Assembly: GCA_022559985.1 (NCBI GenBank)
Contig: JAFJTR010000114.1
Coordinates: 19,214-83,213 of the forward strand
Length of the DNA stretch: 64,000 nucleotides
Reading direction: 5' to 3'
Origin: Parastagonospora avenae f. sp. tritici 18332-5
Taxonomy: Eukaryota > Ascomycota > Dothideomycetes > Pleosporales > Phaeosphaeriaceae
Of the stretch, positions 19,986 through 31,047 are shown piece by piece. Position numbers and translations under genes: made by a program. Numbering within the stretch: the stretch's first letter is position 1; each line of letters starts with the position of its first letter. The notes beneath the pieces were generated by a model. It searched no databases. It saw nothing but the letters and a program-made list of their open reading frames with translations, and was not told the DNA's origin.

Positions 19986-22900
19986 CTATTTCTTCTTGCC
20001 CTTGCCCTTGGCTTTGGTAGCTGATCCGTTCGAAGCAACACTGCTGGCTCTGGATGTAGAGGCAGATGCTGGAGATGCCTTGCCCTTGACAGCATCAAGC
20101 TGCTTGTTCTGAGAAATGTTAGCCTATGCACAAAACAACTAAAAGATCGAACACGAACCTTAACACCGTTCTTGGCCTTCTTCTTGACGGGCTCCTCGAT
20201 TTCTTCCTCCTCTGTCTCATCCTCGTCGTACGCACGCTTACCACCTTTGCCGTTCCTCATCTCGTCGCCGCCGAGTTCACGGACGACGGTCTGGATCAGT
20301 GTGTTGCATCGACGACCAATCTCTTGTGGTGTGCGGCTCAGGAAGAACCAGTCGAATCGGAAAAGAGGCGACTCGCGAATCTCATCACGGATCTGTTCGT
20401 AGATTTGATCGCCCTCCACGCCATACTTGTTAAGCATGACAAGAAGGAAGCGGTCCTCCTCTTCCGTGTACACCTTCTTGTTCGTGGTCGATACGGTGTA
20501 CTTGATGACCATCTGCTGGAGGGGCAGGCGATACATGCCGATCTTCTTCTTGAGGAGCTCCTTCTTCTGCTCCGATTGGCGGACGCGTAGCTCACCATCC
20601 TCGATTACACCCAAGTGCTTTTGCCAGTTGTCGAGAGTCTTGTACTTCTTCCAGAAGACCTTCGCATACTCTTGAATCTCTTCGGCATTCTTACCATCGA
20701 CTTCCTCAGCGATACCTTCGTAGTTTGTCCGACCGAACTTAGCGGATCCGTTCAGGAACTGTTGGAAGTCGCGCTTATTCCATTCAGGGAAACCCTTCTC
20801 GATCAAGCGCTCCTTCTCGGCCTTCTCTTCTTCTGTCAGCGGCTCTGCGTTGTCGATTTCCTTCTGAGCAAGTTCCTGGTCGGCCTCGCGAGCCTCGAGG
20901 TCCTCATCAGGGCCTTCAGGCAAAGGCGCTTTGAGGTTGTTTTCCTTCCGGTACCAAGCAGTCTCTTTATCCTGGAGTTCCCCCAGTCGCTCTGGGAAGA
21001 ACTGGTAGTCATGGATGAGAATCTGCTTCGGTGCGCGAGGGATCCTGGGTTGCTTGTTCTCAGTGCGGCCACCAGTGACTAAAGTCTTGCGGTAGTACAT
21101 GTCAATGCCATAGTTCTGCTCCTTGCGCTCACGCTTCGAAGGGTTGATCCAAGTAAGACCGACGTTCTTCTTGCGTGGTTCGAACGTCTCACCGTTCCAT
21201 TCGTAGGTAGAGTCCGATGTGAACTTTTGCAGGTCGTCCAGTCCCAATGTCTCGTACTTCTCATTGAGCTTCTTGGTCATCTGTTCACCGCGCTGCATGA
21301 TGGCATCAAAGTCGTCATCGTCGCCCTGGTCACCAGTAGCTGGGCCGATTCTTCCTTTGCTGCTAAAGACCTTCTCGGCACCATGCTGAATCATCGTGAG
21401 CAGCTCGTCCTTGGATGCGGCACCCTTCGCGGGCTGTTGTGAGCGGCCCTGCTGAATGACAAGCTGGTCGAGGCGGAGCTTCTGCGCCGCACGCTCGAGC
21501 ACCTTCTCTTCAATGGCACCTTCTGTGACAAATCGGAAGACATAAACCTGCTTGGTCTGACCAATACGATGGGCACGGTCCATGGCTTGAAGATCAGCCT
21601 GTGGGTTCCAATCACTGTCAAACAAAACAACAATGTCTGCAGTAGTCAAGTTGATACCCAAGCCACCAGCACGAGTGGTAAGCAGGAACAAAAACTTCTC
21701 CGAATCCGGTTTGTTGTAGTCGTCGATGGCGGCAATACGGTCCTCGTGGGCGGTCGAGCCATCGATACGGCAGTACTGGTATCCTCGCATAACCGAGTAG
21801 TCCTCCATGATGTCCAGAACACGACTCATCTGGGAGAAGATGAGTACTCTGCTGCCCTGGGCCTTCATGCGCTTGAGCAGCCTGTCGAGCATGACCATTT
21901 TCGCAGCGTTGTTGACTAGATGCTCGTCGGTGGTGTATGGCGGGCCGGGCTCGGCGCCCTCGAAGAGGTACGGATGATTACAGCACTTTCGCAGCTGCAT
22001 GACAATGTTGAGAAGACGAGTCTTGGACTCTTTGTTACCAGCACCGCCGTTGACCGCATCGATATCCTTCTCAAGAATCTTCTTGTACCAATCGACTTGC
22101 ATATCAGACAGGCCAACGTACAAGTTGATTTCCTTCTTCGGAAGCAACGACTTTTCGACATCGGCCTTGACACGACGAAGCAAAAATGGTCGCAACACTT
22201 TGTGGAGCTGTTGTACGACGGTATCGGAATCTGTGTCCTGCTGCGAGAACCATTCGTCGAAAGCGGCGGAGTCACCGAAGACGTCTGGGAGAAGGAAGTT
22301 GAGCAGCGCCCAGAGCTCGTGAAGGTTGTTCTGGAGTGGGGTACCGGTGATGAGCAGTCGGTTTCGCGAATTGAACAGACGGACCATCTGTGCAAGAGAC
22401 GATTCCTCGTTCTTGATACGATGAGCCTCGTCGATAATGATGTATTCCCAGGCGAACTTCTTGAGATGCGTCTTCTCGCGAAGGATCATCTCGTAACTGG
22501 TGATGCAGACATCGAACTTCTCGTCGACGAGTCGCTCTTTGATCAGCTCCGCTCGATCGTCCTTGTTTCCCTGCAGAACCAGTACGTTGATCTCGGGAAT
22601 CCACCTCTCAAACTCGCGCTTCCAGTTGTCCAGGGTCGATTTTGGTACAACGACGAGATGAGGCCCTGTAATGCCGGCGATGAAGCGGAGGTACCCCAGG
22701 AAGGAAATCGTCTGGAGAGTCTTTCCGAGACCCATCTCATCGGCCAATATACCCGAGATACCGTTCTCATGCAGCGAGATCAACCAGTTGAGGCCCATGA
22801 CTTGGTAGTCGCGCATGAGACCGTTGATGAAGCCGGGTGATTCTCGGAAGATGGTCTCGTTGTGTCCATGCTTCTCTTCGCGGACCAATTCAGCGTCTTC

Positions 22901-23617
22901 TTCCTGCTCGGTTTTGCGCCGCCGCTCCGCCGCCGCTCCGCCCTTGCGAACTTTGCTCGCCTTGGTCTTCTTGACCTCCTCCTCGTCTTGGCGGTCGATC
23001 TCGGCGAGAATCTCCTTGATGTGGGGGTTTGGGTTCGTGTCGATGAAATGTCGGAACAGATCTGTGAGGCCGAGCAGGTAACGGAAGCGCCGAATAGTAT
23101 CGTCTTCCTGGAGTGATTGTTAGTACTGCGACTTTGCGCGTGATTGCGCCTCAGAGTGTTCGTACCTTTGAGGCGCCTAAGCGGTCATGCTTCTTGCCAT
23201 ATATGCTCTTCCGCATGTTTAGTGCCTCTGCGCGTTTTCTTCGCCCATCCACTGGGGCGTCGCCTGCTACACTGCTTGCTGTAGTGTTGGGGTTGGTATC
23301 TGAGTCCTGGTGGAGTGTTAGCCACTTTGCACGGGTGGCGCGGCACGTGAAGGGGCAGTGAACGTACTGTGTAGTCGGGCGTATCCTGGTAGTACTGCGA
23401 CTGCGCTGTTAGTTTGTTGCTCAATTGGGCTTGCGCTTAAATTTCTCCGTCCGTCACCGCGTCGCGGAGCGGGAAAGAGGTCGGAAGTGAATGGACATAC
23501 CCCGAACTTCTTGAAGCCGCTCATCTTCGTATCCTGATCCTGCATCTCTACATCCTCGTTCGCAGATGCATCTGCCGTCGATGGGCCATCCGAGTCGACA
23601 TTGCTCTTCCGCGCCAT
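19986..23617 (-). CDS. ISW2: ISWI-type chromatin-remodelling ATPase
   Basis: Five exons: 23501..23617, 23368..23400 (33-bp microexon), 23166..23306, 20159..23107 and 19986..20108; 1120 aa. The N-terminal acidic region is followed by an AutoN-like segment, then the Snf2 ATPase. This shows [40 protein letters not shown] (Walker A), [11 protein letters not shown] (DEAH box), [20 protein letters not shown] and the second lobe [20 protein letters not shown] through [19 protein letters not shown] and SLIDE parts follow ([35 protein letters not shown]). The true C-terminus, reached through the last intron, is Lys/Ser-rich and ends KAKGKGKKK. Reading through that intron gives a false alternative end. 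ISWI remodellers slide and space nucleosomes. ISW1 and ISW2 cannot be told apart here, so the symbol is approximate. Confidence 0.95.
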
Positions 23618-24162
23618 ATTGCCCGTTTGGGCTATCCGCCGCGTATGTTCGCGTATGTGTGGCTGTAGATGTCGCTGACAATCTCGCCTGGGGAGTCTAC
23701 AGTGATGCGCACGTGGTATCCGATGGGTGTTGACGCGTCGAAGCCGTGGGCGTCTGGATGTCCGATGTGCAAAGGGAACTGGTGTAGAAATCGCGTCCAC
23801 GGGGAATCTTACCTAACGCGACATTTAGTGGCAGGAACAACCGTGCACACTCCCCTACCTTGTCTGACACTAGCCAGCAACACCAATGTCCTTCAGAACA
23901 CCACTATTTACGCGTCAACAACCAACATTTGTGCGAACACCTGGTACATTGATTCTTTCTCTATTCCATAACGCGTGTTTAAGACGCGACAGCGACGATG
24001 ACGTCAAGTCATCCGAAATGTGGTAGAGTGGATTTCAGGTGAATGGTCATCAAAGATTTTGGGTGACCAACATTGGTATTGGCACACTTCACCAATACTT
24101 AGCGCACATCCTTGTAGATCGAATCGTCAAATTGGCTATCTACTTCATTTCTCTTCCTTTCA
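23618..24162. other. Intergenic, ISWI promoter and amidase 3' region
   Basis: 545 bp between the amidase stop and the ISWI start. No supported coding frame. It contains a TGACGTCA octamer, listed separately. Confidence 0.5.
23999..24006. promoter_or_regulatory. Candidate CRE/ATF bZIP site
   Basis: TGACGTCA, about 380 bases upstream of the ISWI ATG. A perfect octamer is expected about once by chance in a window of this size, so this is only a candidate. Confidence 0.2.
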
Positions 24163-26055
24163 TTAATACTGCATCTCGCCCCTCCTAAACAAGATATCTC
24201 CTCCAGTGATCCCCGATCTCCCACTCAAAGCTGTCTTCACAATCCCCTTCGCATGCAAATCCTTAACCAAGCTAAACAGCATTCCATCACATCCCTTGGC
24301 GGCCAGGAAGTCCACTGTCACTGGAAGGTACTCCACATGTCCAGTGATGGTCGAGTTATACGGCGCCTCGCCAATCGGGACAACAAAATCCGGCACCTCA
24401 GCCATAACACTAATACGACTATTGCTGAAGCCAAATGGAACGCCAGGCTCCTCGAAATAGACGTTGCGCGGGTCGGCTCGTGCGGTGGAGCCAACGTACA
24501 GGACGAGCGACTCAGAGCAGGATTTGGGTGATGGAGCGAGGACGCCAGAGTTGACCCAGTCCATAAAGATGGTCTTGTTGGCAACCGCCTCTTCAACAGT
24601 ATTTGTCTGGTTGGCGCCCCAGCCCCAGCGTGCGAGAGGTACTGGGTTCACGAATGGTCGGCGGCCATCGTATTTGGCGGCATAATCAGCGTAGAATGGG
24701 TCGCGAACGAGCTCAATCTGCTGCTTGGTGATGAGAATCGCGTAAGTGAGGTTCATGAGGGTCTCCAGGGGTGCAATGCTGGGATTGTCATTGCTAAACT
24801 CAGAGGTCAGGTTGTAGGCTGACACATTAGCCTGTAGATATTCGCTGACATTTCCAAGGAAGTTCGTCAAAAGCTGATTAGCCACACCGCTGCTTGATGT
24901 TGGCCAACCGAGCGTCTTGATAGTCTTCGGGTAGGCGTTTGTGATGGTGACGTTTGCGCCATACATGGCCTTGGCGGCGTCCATCCAGATGGCAGGATCG
25001 CGAGCGAGTAATCCTGGAGTGTCAAGTACTGGGCTGAGGGGCATGGTGTGGTTCAGAGAAACGAGACCATGGGAGGGTCTGTTGCCGAAGAGGCCCTGAA
25101 CCTGCGATGGACCGCGCACACTACCTCCAGTATCAGAACCAAGCGAGACATCTAGCCAGTGATAAGAAGCAGTTCCAGCGCCTCCGCCAGAAGAGCTGGA
25201 TGATGTGTCCTGATACCCGTCGCCCCTTGGATTGAACGCCTCATGATAATCAACCCAGTCCGCGGTGGCTTGCTCGCCATTCGCAAATTGACTTGTGAGC
25301 ATCTTGCCAACAACGATAGCTCCAGCGTCGATCAGATTTTGTACGGGAGGAGCTGTATTGTTGGCAGGAGGGTAGAACCAGTACCAAGCCCGATTACCGT
25401 TGCTGGTGCGCAGTCCTTTGATGTCGTAGATATCCTTGATACCAATTCGGACGCCAGCGAGCGGCTTTTCGGCAGTTTTTGTGTAGTAGAGGCGGGATGG
25501 TACAGCAATCGCTTGTTTCTGGCCAACAGTGGCAGCTGGTAGCACGGAAAAAGTGCCATCGCCATTAGAGATGGCTGATTCGAGGAATGCTCCTTGGACG
25601 TCCGAGAACAGTCTCCAGGCCTCGTAAACTTCACCAGCAGCATTGATAAAGTAGGGTCCTGGAGCTAGCGTACAGGATGCAGCACCACTTAATATGGTGT
25701 ACGTAGAGTTCATCGGTGCACTACCTTGAGTGTAAATAGCTGGTTCGCGTCAGAATGCTGTCTTGGTCGGACCCTTGGGAAACATACCCTCAAGAAAGGC
25801 TGGCTGCCAAACATCGTCCTCGCTGTAAGATGCAACATCGACGCTGCCACTCTTCACCACAGTGATAGGCACAAATGGCCCGTCCTTGAACGAAGCCTGG
25901 AGTTCTTCACATCCACTGATACTTGCTGTGGGCTTTCCTGGTAAGAAATAGTCCACGTCGTTGAGCGATAGTGTGAGGCCCTTAGAGGAGACAGCGGCCT
26001 GGACACTAGAGGCAAGAGCGACTGAGGCAACGCTCAAAGCCTGAAGAAATCCCAT
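24163..26055 (-). CDS. Secreted amidase (amidase-signature family)
   Basis: Two exons, 25788..26055 and 24163..25724, with a 63-bp intron; 609 aa. The first exon encodes a signal peptide ([20 protein letters not shown]) and an N-terminal region of about 70 residues. The second holds the amidase core. The catalytic Lys is in [20 protein letters not shown], and the Ser-rich signature lies around [20 protein letters not shown], which supplies the cis-Ser and nucleophile Ser. Amidase-signature enzymes hydrolyse amide bonds by a Ser-cisSer-Lys triad. The extracellular location and many N-glycosylation sequons (NSTYT, NNTAP, NVTIT, NQTNT) point to a secreted form. The substrate is unknown. Starting at the ATG inside exon 2 (25713) would lose the signal peptide, so the two-exon model is preferred. 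Confidence 0.88.
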
Positions 26056-26900
26056 CTTGACTATTAAAGACTGACGAGCGCCAGAAACTTGTCTGTGCAG
26101 CTCATCGCCTAGCTTTATAAGACATACATCGGAAGGCAGCCACCGGACAAACAGCAAATGCCGCATCGTACGCATCATACCAACACAGTCTGTCATGACA
26201 CGCCGTTAACCATACAGGTACCGCATCTAGTCTTGTTTTAGTATCTAATAGGAAGATCGGATACCTCAGTGGACCGGTATCTGCCATGAGGCACGTATTT
26301 TTGTATGCCTGTCCATGAGGCGCATGATAAGCCTGCCGACGGAATCGAATTGATAAGCGTAAAGAAGTCAGCGAGGCCTGCAGAGTGCCTCAGTCGGCTT
26401 CAATAGGTCCGAAATGAGAAACATGTCAGCGAATCCTGTGGAAGATGTCCATGAGCCGTGGTCCCAAGATCCTTATCTCTGGGAAGTGCAGTGGAGTTGC
26501 TGCGTAGCGGCTCGCGTAAACGATAGGAACGTGGCATGGATGCGCTAGGAACGACAGGCTGCATTCCAACATTTCTACAGACGGCTAGAATATTAGTCAT
26601 TTCCAGCTTGTCACAATTTGAGGATAGCAAGGATGCTAAATAACACTCGATTCATACTGTGCCTTGGCGTTGTTGTTCGGCATTTATCTATCCAAGAGCG
26701 CGCGCGACGAATATATGTCAGGGCCCGCAGTCGCCCTGAAGACTCGACAGCAATGTGTGTACGTGCTTCGAATACATCAAATGGGCAACTGCTTCTACGC
26801 TTGAATTTTTCTATGGCCCCGCCGAAAAGTAGCATAGCCAACTATCGCTCACGAGCATGGCGATGCCACCAAAAGTATAAAGGATCTCAGTATCTCACGG
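26056..26900. other. Intergenic, amidase promoter
   Basis: 845 bp upstream of the amidase and downstream of the DUF2231 gene, both leftward. Apart from the TATA candidate I see nothing. Short open frames at 26400-26841 have no recognisable content. Confidence 0.5.
26113..26119 (-). promoter_or_regulatory. Candidate TATA box for amidase gene
   Basis: On the minus strand this is TATAAAG, 58 bases upstream of the amidase ATG at 26055, a normal distance for a fungal core promoter. Confidence 0.4.
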
Positions 26901-27513
26901 CTACTGGGTCTTCTTCGCACTCCTGTTCTGGAAACCTATGCCATGGATATACACTAGCGAGCCACCCAAGTACGCAGCGTACAGCGTGGTCGGCAGCGCC
27001 ACCACGGTGCTAATCATCAAGTTGGTAGCATCTGGGGTAAAGCCTGGGTTGTCCCTCCTCGACCACCAATTATACAAAGCACCAATGGCCGCAATGTCAT
27101 TGATCAGAGCGTGCATAACGCCAAGTTTGGCTTTCTTCGAGGAGAATCCGTCGCGTTGGATGACAGGCATGAGTTGCTGAGCACCGGTGACTACAGCGGG
27201 CACTGTGAACAGGAGTGTGAGGATGGTGGTGTAGTACGACAATACTGGGAACAAGCTCGGCTGAATGGCTATGCCCATGGTCTTGACTACGCGGCGTGTT
27301 AGCTGGATCAAATCGCACCTTGTGTTCGACGTACAGGTCGAGGCTACGATCGAAGCTGTCGGCGCAAACTTGGACGCAAAGTACACGGCATCCAGACCTC
27401 CCGTCAATACCGTGGTGGTGATGGGGAAGTGGACGGTCGCTACAGCAAATCAGCATTGTCTCGCGTATCGGTCGAGCACAAAGAATCATACCTGGATGTG
27501 CTGGGTGCGACAT
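26901..27513 (-). CDS. DUF2231-like small integral membrane protein
   Basis: Three exons: 27492..27513 (22 bp), 27335..27439 and 26901..27286; 170 aa. The spliced start reads MSHPAHPATVHFPITTTVLT, the HP-x-x-VHFPI pattern typical of DUF2231 membrane proteins. Four hydrophobic segments follow, among them LSYYTTILTLLFTVPAVVTG and a C-terminal NLMISTVVALPTTLYAAYLG. The second intron has a clear GCTAAC branch site. Skipping it would insert a polar stretch between residues that otherwise join well (SIVAST / FKTMGIA). The function of the family is unknown. The start faces the CorA-type gene across a 382-bp shared upstream region. Confidence 0.8.
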
Positions 27514-27895
27514 TATGACTTGATAACTGTTCGTTGTCCGGATTGCACTCAGAGCGACATCAACTGAGGGTTATGTACAGACAGCAAAGCCGGGAGCGCA
27601 TAGGACGCCCTGTGGAGAGCCGAGCGCAACTGCAGTGCGACGAAGAACACTCGTTCGACCAATCATCGCATTGGGCCTCATCAGACATTGTTCCTTCAGA
27701 CTGCAGAAGGCTGTCGTCATCGATTCTGCAACCCGCCGGCGACCCGAAGACCGTGATATTTGTTGGTGGATGACCGAAAGTGGTAAAGCCTCAGGCACCC
27801 CCTGCGTCAGCCGAACATCGTGGCTGTGATTTGCTGATCTTCTCAACTGTGCATGCGATAGCTGATTCACAACATGTTCGATATCAAACGCGCCC
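27514..27895. other. Shared upstream region of DUF2231 and CorA-type genes
   Basis: 382 bp between two divergent starts. No coding frame with content is seen. It probably carries both promoters. Confidence 0.5.
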
Positions 27896-29825
27896 ATGGA
27901 CTACGCGAAGGGCTCAGAGCATGTATACGACTGGCACGATGACCCTTACTGGCGTAGTCGTCGCCTGTCGCCTGCACAAATACAGGTTCACGACATCCGC
28001 CTCGAGGGTTCCCGTCGAAATGTCGGCGCAATGCTGGAGATGCGCGAAGTCCTTTCCTCCTCATTGCTGCCAGCCCTAGAAAGGAGAGATGAGTTGGCAA
28101 ATGACTTGTCGATCCAGGAAGGCACGCGGCATGAGCAGGTGCAGATTAAAACCTTAGCCCAAGAATTTGGGTGGCTCCAAGTTCTTCGCAGTAACACCGT
28201 CCAAAAATCCATCACCGACTCTCAAGAAACTAGGAAATGTCGGTGGATACACATGTATGCTATCAGATGTAGACCAAAGTTGGTGGGCTAACTCAATGTA
28301 CAGATCGAGCAAATTTTCGGACTACCTCGCCGGATGCTTAGTTGGTCTTTCGGATTGGAGCAGTCCGGATCAACCTGTTACTGCTCTTCGGCAGTTGAAC
28401 CACTGTATCAATCAACAAGAGCGCTTTTCGAAGCATGGAAGATACTTCGCTCCCTTCTTTCAAAATCTTGGCGATGATCGTGAAGCCAAGAAGGATAGAC
28501 CTATGCTGCTCAGTGTACCTTTTCTCGATTGGGGACTCGATGGGGAAACACCTCCGTTGCGGTTTCAAATCGATCCAAGAGAAGGGTATCAATCATCTAG
28601 AAGCTCTTCACATCTTTTGCGATCGATATTGCAGCATTTTTACCGACTTGAAGACACCAGCGATCGAGAGCCTCAGCAGGTCTTCACGAAGCATAAGCCC
28701 TGGTTGACTGATCGTAATTTGGATCTGAAGGTTCAGCGTTTCTATGGTCACCAGCCGACCTCGCTTGTCGTGGATGAGCTTTGGATTCTGGTGATTGATG
28801 CAAGGCACGTCGTCACCTTTTCAAGTAATCAATCGTGGAAATCACGCTGGCCTCCACTCCAGGTAGCTGCGCGCATCGCAGAAGTGTCGTTTCGTGGCAT
28901 CCGAAACAGTTTGATCAATACCTACCCCAGAAATAGCGAGCAGGGCTATAGCGGACAGGATTACACTTCATCACTTCACGTCATTGCGGCCCTGAGCGGA
29001 GCATTGGGTATGCTGCATCGATCATTCTGGACAGACATTCCTCTGTGTCTATCAGACAGATATGCTAGCTACCTGTCGCATCTGCAGTATCGTTTACTTC
29101 GCGCGCCAAATTCGAAACTTGTCATGGACCTCCTGCAAGTGCAAGAGGAACTCAACATCGTCATATCTATCACGGAGCAACAGATGGAGCTTGTCACGAG
29201 CCTTCAGGGACATGCGTTAACGCGACGCAACAGACCACAGTCGATGGATGCATCACAGCCATATATCGAGCAGCCTCCAAGTTCATTACCACCATCAGAT
29301 GTGGCTACTTATCGCCAAGTTTCGTTCTCGCATCTATCTGACCCTGCCGCGCAGCTTCTCGAAAACCTGCAACGAGAGTACGCCGACTTAGTCGATCTAC
29401 GCGAAAACACCAACGCACTCATCAATCGTACCATCCAGCTCGTCAACATTCGTCTCGAAGACCACGGGAAAGCAATCTTAGTGTTTACCATTGTCACCAT
29501 GATATTTCTGCCATTATCCTTCATCTCGTCCTTCTTCGGCATGAACTTCTCGGACATTCGGGACATGGATAACACCTCGCACCTATTCTGGATAGTAGCC
29601 GGATCTTTGACTGTCGGCACTGTGGCCTTTAGCGTGTTCCTAGCTTTCTATGGTGGAGCCATTGTTGAGTGGTTCGTGACCTGGCGAGAGCATCGGCAGC
29701 GGAGAATGAAGAAGAGAATCGCGGGGAAGAAGAGGAAGCTTGAGATCCGACAGAAGCAACAAAACCGATTGGCTAACTTTGAGGTATTGGATGCTTTGCG
29801 ACCGAAGCCAAACGGCCCGTTCTGA
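27896..29825 (+). CDS. CorA-like divalent-cation transporter, with an apparent +1 frameshift
   Basis: From the ATG at 27896 one frame reads MDYAKGSEHVYDWHDDPYWR to LAQEFGWLQVLRSNTVQK. The homologous-looking continuation (SPTLKKLGNVGGYTCMLSD onward) is in the next frame and stays open to 29825. Dropping one base from the A5 run at 28203-28207 joins the two smoothly into about 642 aa. I found no GT-AG intron that repairs the phase. The C-terminal end has the CorA hallmark: TM1 VFTIVTMIFLPLSFISSFFG running into the GMN motif, then TM2 LFWIVAGSLTVGTVAFSVFL and a basic tail. CorA proteins carry Mg2+ and related ions, and many fungal members of this large cytoplasmic form are uncharacterised. It is either a recently broken gene or a one-base sequence error; the long intact 3' frame favours error or a recent event. 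Confidence 0.75.
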
Positions 29826-30264
29826 AGCTGCGTCGAACAGTGGGTCTCTATGTCTCAGCACGCAGTGCTGTCAAGCACATAGTTTCGCGTGCACGGCATC
29901 ACTAAGCTTAAATGCGGCGGCGAAAGCCCAGGCATTGACCAGTTCTCACAATTCGAGCCTCACAACTGATCTGAATACCATGAACAGTCACTTCGGTTCG
30001 TCTACAAAGGACGCCAAGTAGCCTCGGAAGCATGCTTCCCCTGTTTGCGTCTTGTATATGGGCTAGTCATCATGCACTATGGGGTAAAGCAGCCCTATCC
30101 TCTAAGACAAAATCTATACATGTAACAAAGTTGCGTCACAGGTTGCGAAGTCATGAGTCAATCCAAGCTTGCTGTTAGACTGTCATTCTGCATACATGTA
30201 TACAAAGGTCCCAGTTCGTGCTTGTTGACTAGATCTGCGTACACCGCTTCCTGGTACCATCAAA
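29826..30264. other. Intergenic; no gene seen
   Basis: 439 bp between the CorA-type gene and the methyltransferase pseudogene, both rightward. No coding frame with content or clear regulatory motif is seen. Confidence 0.5.
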
Positions 30265-30973
30265 ATGCCCGAACAAGGTGAGACCATCCCAGCTGGATCA
30301 TTATCCGACAACCAAATATTCATTCCATAAGCAGTATCAGAAAACTTGAAGGGCCGACTCAAAACGTCTTACGATGCGATTGCGGAAACTTACGGCGCCC
30401 GCTTCACCAAGGAGGACGGTCCTGTGTCTGTACGATTGCGCTACGTCAAAAGAATGATCGAACAACTCAACGCCAGCGGCACTATCGAAGCCAATATTTT
30501 CGAACTTCGATGTTGATCCGGCGTCCCCGCCACCAAATTCATGCTTCAAAACGAGAAGCCCAAGTTCCGCGTCACAGGCAACGATCTATCTACCGTGCAG
30601 ACAAAGCTTGCGCGAGAAAACTTGGCCACTTTCAAAGACCGAACGACACTCATCGAAGGTGACATGCTGGCTCTCGACTTTCTTGACTCCACATTTGACG
30701 CGCGAAGAGCAGGCTCAGCTCATGAAGAAGATTGCGGGCTGGCTGAAGCCAGGCGGTTACTTTCGCGCGAACTTTGCTGCGGACGAGTTGGAGAAACCTG
30801 AGGTTGATAGATGGCTGGATCGCGAAAAGGGGTGGATATTTTGGAGTGGCTGGGGTAAGGACAGAACTTTGAAGATGGTGAGAGACGCTGGATTGGAGGT
30901 GCTGGTTGAAGAGGTTCTTGAGGAAGTTGGTGATGCGACTTTCTTGTGGGTATTGGCGAAGAAGGCATTGTAG
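30265..30973 (+). pseudogene. Broken class I SAM-dependent methyltransferase
   Basis: A first exon of 13 bp (MPEQ, 30265..30277) splices to 30335 and gives LKTSYDAIAETYGARFTKED, a normal start for small fungal methyltransferases. The SAM-binding motif I is destroyed: the reading is IFELRC, then an in-frame TGA (30513-30515), then SGVPATKF, where the family has a Gly-rich ELGCGSG loop. Downstream motifs persist (VTGNDLS, LIEGDMLALDF). Near 30700 the frame then jumps (STFDA / REEQAQLMKK), with the usual intervening segment missing, so a deletion also occurred. The end (WLKPGGYFRANF, FWSGWGKDRTLKMVRDAGLE) is well preserved. Three lesions make this a pseudogene. The motif I changes would be G-to-C and G-to-T transversions, unlike RIP. 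Confidence 0.85.
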
Positions 30974-31047
30974 ACAGATCGCGAGGCTTATTGTTGTTCG
31001 AAGAAAATTGAAGACTTTCGATAAGTTATACTGCTTACATCAATTGA

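Noticed and set aside
19976..20158. Alternative ISWI C-terminus by read-through of the last intron
   Set aside because: The intron has good branch and acceptor sites, and splicing gives a Lys-rich end normal for the protein; the read-through end is unlike the family.
21920..22840. 306-codon plus-strand frame inside ISWI
   Set aside because: Antisense shadow of the Snf2 ATPase domain; no independent homology or promoter.
24163..25713. Amidase starting at the ATG at 25713
   Set aside because: A spliced upstream exon supplies a signal peptide and joins in phase, so the longer secreted form is preferred.
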